Assembly (NCBI GenBank): GCA_027578815.1
Contig: JANBTH010000889.1
Span: forward strand, 1 to 10,034
Length of the DNA: 10,034 bases
Source of the DNA: Coemansia sp. RSA 1804
Taxonomy: Eukaryota > Kickxellomycota > Kickxellomycetes > Kickxellales > Kickxellaceae
Reading direction: 5' to 3'
Shown here in pieces: positions 7,693-10,034 of this stretch. The notes under the pieces are model-generated. The model was not told the origin of the DNA. It ran no database searches and worked only from the letters and a program-made list of their open reading frames with translations. Every line of letters starts with the position of its first letter. Positions within the stretch are counted from its first letter, which is position 1. The position numbers were made by a program, and so were the translations under genes.

Positions 7693-8946
7693 CTACATAG
7701 AACACACGTCAAATGAACTTCCAATAGGCGGGTTCGGAATAATTCCAGTATTGACCAGCTTCATGTAGTTCCAGGCATCAGCAGACTCGGTCTTAAAGTT
7801 CCAAAAGATCCAGCCGCTGCCCATCTCATATGCCTGGAGCTGAGCCATAGCGAATCTCCGGATATAATCTCTCTTCCTTGGACTCCACGACTCAATGTTC
7901 TCCATGCCCTGACAGTTTGAGTCATCGAAAATTGGCTTTTCGGTCAAATAGGTCCCGTCCCACCTTGCTCCGCGCTGGAAGCCATTCAACCATCTTGCGC
8001 AATCGGTGGTAGCCAAGCTGAATTCGCCACATATGGTGCGTGTGCGAGTATTAAACCTTCCAATGTTTCTGCCATCATCGCACGCCTTTCTCAGATGTTC
8101 GGTTGGCGAAAGCTGTAGCTGGTCCCCAACAAAGACATGGTAAATGTGTGTGTCAAGGATGGAGTCTGTAAGGTTTTGTGGCACAATATCGGCCCATTCA
8201 CTGGGTGCAAGGAATGCGTCATGGAATACGACAGCCACATTGGGTGCGACCGACTTGATAAGGTTGTAGGCCCTGGTATAGAACTGAATGATGGTGGCCT
8301 TTGGAACGCCCCAGTTTGCGGGCTCGTTGACGGCCTGGATAGCAACAACCGAGGGGTATCTGTTGGCTATAATTGCAAGCACGCCCAGAGACTCTAGCGA
8401 CCTTTGCATGTCAGTGCTGCTCTTGGTCCACTGGATATCGCCGCGCTTTCCAGAATTATCAAACCCGTTTTGAGAGCCAGGAACACCATGCAGATCGAGG
8501 ATGACGCGCATGCGGTAGTTGCCAGCCCACACCAGTATTCTCTCCAAAAAAGGGACCTGGCCCTGAATATAGGGATCCGCGGGATTTGGGGCCAAGGCCC
8601 AGTACCCTATTGGGATGCGAATTGTGTTGATGTGCATGCTAGCCAGGGTCGCAATGTCCGCTTCGCTGACCCAGGAGCCCCAATGCTCGTTCAATCTGCG
8701 CTGGCACTCTGCTTTTCCCAGAGACTCGCAGTAGCTCCACTCGTCGACAACAGTCGAGTTTGGCTGGTTTGCCCATTGCTCAAAAAGCGATGGAGTGATC
8801 CACGGCTCCAGCACAAACAGACCGCCTAGGTTGACTCCCCGCACAAGTTCGTAATCCTCTTGCCGCTTGCCGAGTGCTGGCAATGTCAAGGCAGATACTT
8901 TGAAAACTGCCAGCAGAATCAGACATAGGGTTGTCGTGAATAGCAT
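7693..8946 (-). CDS. Secreted exo-1,3-beta-glucanase, GH5 subfamily 9, EXG1-like
   Basis: A 417-aa intronless ORF, close to the usual EXG1 length. It should hydrolyse beta-1,3-glucan from non-reducing ends at the cell wall or outside the cell. Residues 1-19 form a signal peptide (LLAVFKVSA) and a Kex2-type Lys-Arg follows at 27-28, as in yeast Exg1, so the mature enzyme probably starts near Q29. Catalytic landmarks are RGVNLGGLFVLEPWITPSLF (36-55), H153 in LHGVPGSQNGFDNSG, acid/base E208 in VNEPAN, HIYHVF (267-272), nucleophile E308 in CGEFSLATTDC, ARWLNGFQRGARWDGTY (317-333) and GWIFWNFKTE (378-387). GEFS replaces the common GEWS. Seven Cys after the signal peptide suit a disulphide-bonded secreted protein. 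I chose ATG 8946-8944; a TTG two codons upstream is in frame but not a plausible eukaryotic start. It is the upstream neighbour and paralogue of the 773-aa glucanase, on the same strand. Confidence 0.96.
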   Translation of the reverse strand: MLFTTTLCLILLAVFKVSALTLPALGKRQEDYELVRGVNLGGLFVLEPWITPSLFEQWANQPNSTVVDEWSYCESLGKAECQRRLNEHWGSWVSEADIATLASMHINTIRIPIGYWALAPNPADPYIQGQVPFLERILVWAGNYRMRVILDLHGVPGSQNGFDNSGKRGDIQWTKSSTDMQRSLESLGVLAIIANRYPSVVAIQAVNEPANWGVPKATIIQFYTRAYNLIKSVAPNVAVVFHDAFLAPSEWADIVPQNLTDSILDTHIYHVFVGDQLQLSPTEHLRKACDDGRNIGRFNTRTRTICGEFSLATTDCARWLNGFQRGARWDGTYLTEKPIFDDSNCQGMENIESWSPRKRDYIRRFAMAQLQAYEMGSGWIFWNFKTESADAWNYMKLVNTGIIPNPPIGSSFDVCSM

Positions 8947-10034
8947 TCTCAATATTAGTCAACTACAGGATATGGTTGCAGCGACAAGGAAAAAAAGGAG
9001 GGAATAGGAAAATAAGATTAAGGACAATGCCAAGAAGACACGGCGGAATTCAAGATGAAAGGAAGAGAAAAGCTTTAGTGTACGCAAATTAAACAACTTT
9101 ATTTTCTAGAGCACAAGCGGCTTTATAAATGCCGGTGGTTAGAATATATAAAAATTCATTTAAACGCAGCAGCATACAGGCACTTGAGAATGCGTGTTTA
9201 CAAAAAGCTTGCCGCCACAGTAGCTGTTTACTTTCAAAACGGGCATTGCTTGCTCGGAATGTTTACATTGACAATCAAAAAGAAAAACAAGCAGGAAGCG
9301 GTAATGCAATGGATATCTGCGCGTGCAGTAGATGTAGAACCACGCACCGGTCCCTCATCCCCTTTTGCCGACCTTCTTATACTTTGCACTCATTGTTAAT
9401 TCATAGTAGAACAATATCCAGACCAGCAGTGGTCACAATCTTCCAGTCCCAAAAGACAGTAAAAAGGGCGCTCTTTGGCACGGGTTTGGATGAATGCTAG
9501 GTCTAAAAGGAATGAGACCATGAAAGAAAAATTCTTCAATGATATGGCTGCGGTGGAAAGAAATGAAAACCAATTCAAAATTACCTCTAGATTCTTAAAA
9601 TATACGCTAATTTCAAATGGCGAGTTTGTCCAAACAACGAAAAATAAATAAATAATTTACATGCTGTTTCGATTGACGTTTGACCGTTCGAGAGAATTGT
9701 ATTTATACTTATCGCAAACTGTCTAGCTCCGCTGTTCATGGACTGTCGCTTGAGAAAGGATGGGAAATATGAAAACAGACCACATGTTGAACAATAGACC
9801 TCTGGTCTTGCGAAAAATAAAATGCGCCTCATGCTCTTCTGATTCACAGATTCGTCAATGATTATTACGTCAACAGCTGAGAAAATATAACAACAACAAT
9901 AACAACCAGACTGTGGCTTTCACAGATTCTCGTTTTTAAAGCCGCAAATAATAAAAGTTGATATAATAGAATTACATTACCGAACAGAAGCCGAGAAGCG
10001 AAAACAAAAAAGAAGTTGCAAAAATACAACAAAA
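8947..10034. other. 1.09-kb right-hand flank: glucanase promoter and unresolved sequence
   Basis: On the minus strand the 417-aa glucanase has a CT-rich tract at about 9010-8985. TATA-like elements lie at about 9130-9120 (TTTATAAA) and 9154-9142, some 175-205 nt upstream of its ATG. Position 9301-9360 is GC-richer (32/60 by my count) than neighbouring DNA such as 9601-9660 (16/60) and holds modest ORFs on both strands with no recognisable domain. An ATF/CREB-like TTACGTCA occurs at 9865-9872. From ~9880 to the end the plus strand is A-rich with CAACAACAATAACAAC. No gene can be called with confidence. Confidence 0.5.

Noticed and set aside
8947..8952. Start two codons upstream for the 417-aa glucanase
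   Set aside because: The codon there is TTG; a eukaryotic nuclear gene should use the ATG at 8946-8944, which also begins a good signal peptide.
1..10034. CRISPR array, tRNA, rRNA, transposase or reverse transcriptase genes
   Set aside because: Looked for spaced repeats, tRNA T-loop motifs and RT/transposase-like protein motifs on both strands; found none. The only repeats are the simple and tandem ones listed.

Overview
The window looks like nuclear DNA from a fungus, probably an early-diverging one (Kickxellomycotina or Mucoromycota is my best guess, from gene style only). The reasons are a eukaryotic cytosolic asparaginyl-tRNA synthetase with a GT-AG intron, a small mitochondrial complex I-type subunit, two secreted fungal-type GH5 exo-beta-1,3-glucanases, AT-rich intergenic DNA with CT-rich promoter tracts, and few introns.

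Layout. Positions 1-1528 (minus) hold the first ~466 codons of asparaginyl-tRNA synthetase, cut by the window edge, with one 128-nt intron after codon 6. After a 589-nt spacer, 2118-2539 (minus) holds an 86-residue single-pass membrane protein resembling a complex I accessory subunit; its first exon appears to be only the ATG. A divergent AT-rich spacer (2540-3008) separates it from a plus-strand ORF (3009-3680). That ORF looks like two RRM-like folds plus a Cys/His cluster, reminiscent of retrotransposon Gag/ORF1 proteins, with no reverse transcriptase beside it. A convergent spacer (3681-4028) carries poly(A)-like signals on both strands.

The right half is dominated by two head-to-tail minus-strand GH5 subfamily 9-type exo-1,3-beta-glucanases. 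The upstream one (7693-8946, 417 aa) is a canonical secreted EXG1-like enzyme. The downstream one (4029-6350, 773 aa) keeps every catalytic residue I can check but carries about 390 extra secreted, Gln/Pro/Ser-rich residues. These end in a pure (Gly-Met)10 tract encoded by ten perfect CCCATG hexamers. The spacer between the two glucanases (6351-7692) holds a 36-nt tandem duplication, a perfect 12-bp-stem hairpin and an (AAT)11 microsatellite, but no gene I can support. The last 1.1 kb (8947-10034) has a promoter-like region and a local GC-rich island that might hide a small or decayed gene.

Functionally, the two glucanases belong together (cell-wall or extracellular beta-1,3-glucan hydrolysis). 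The synthetase and the complex I-like subunit are unrelated housekeeping genes. The most unusual item is the Gln-rich/(Gly-Met)10 extension fused to the second glucanase. I see no clearly new multi-gene system.
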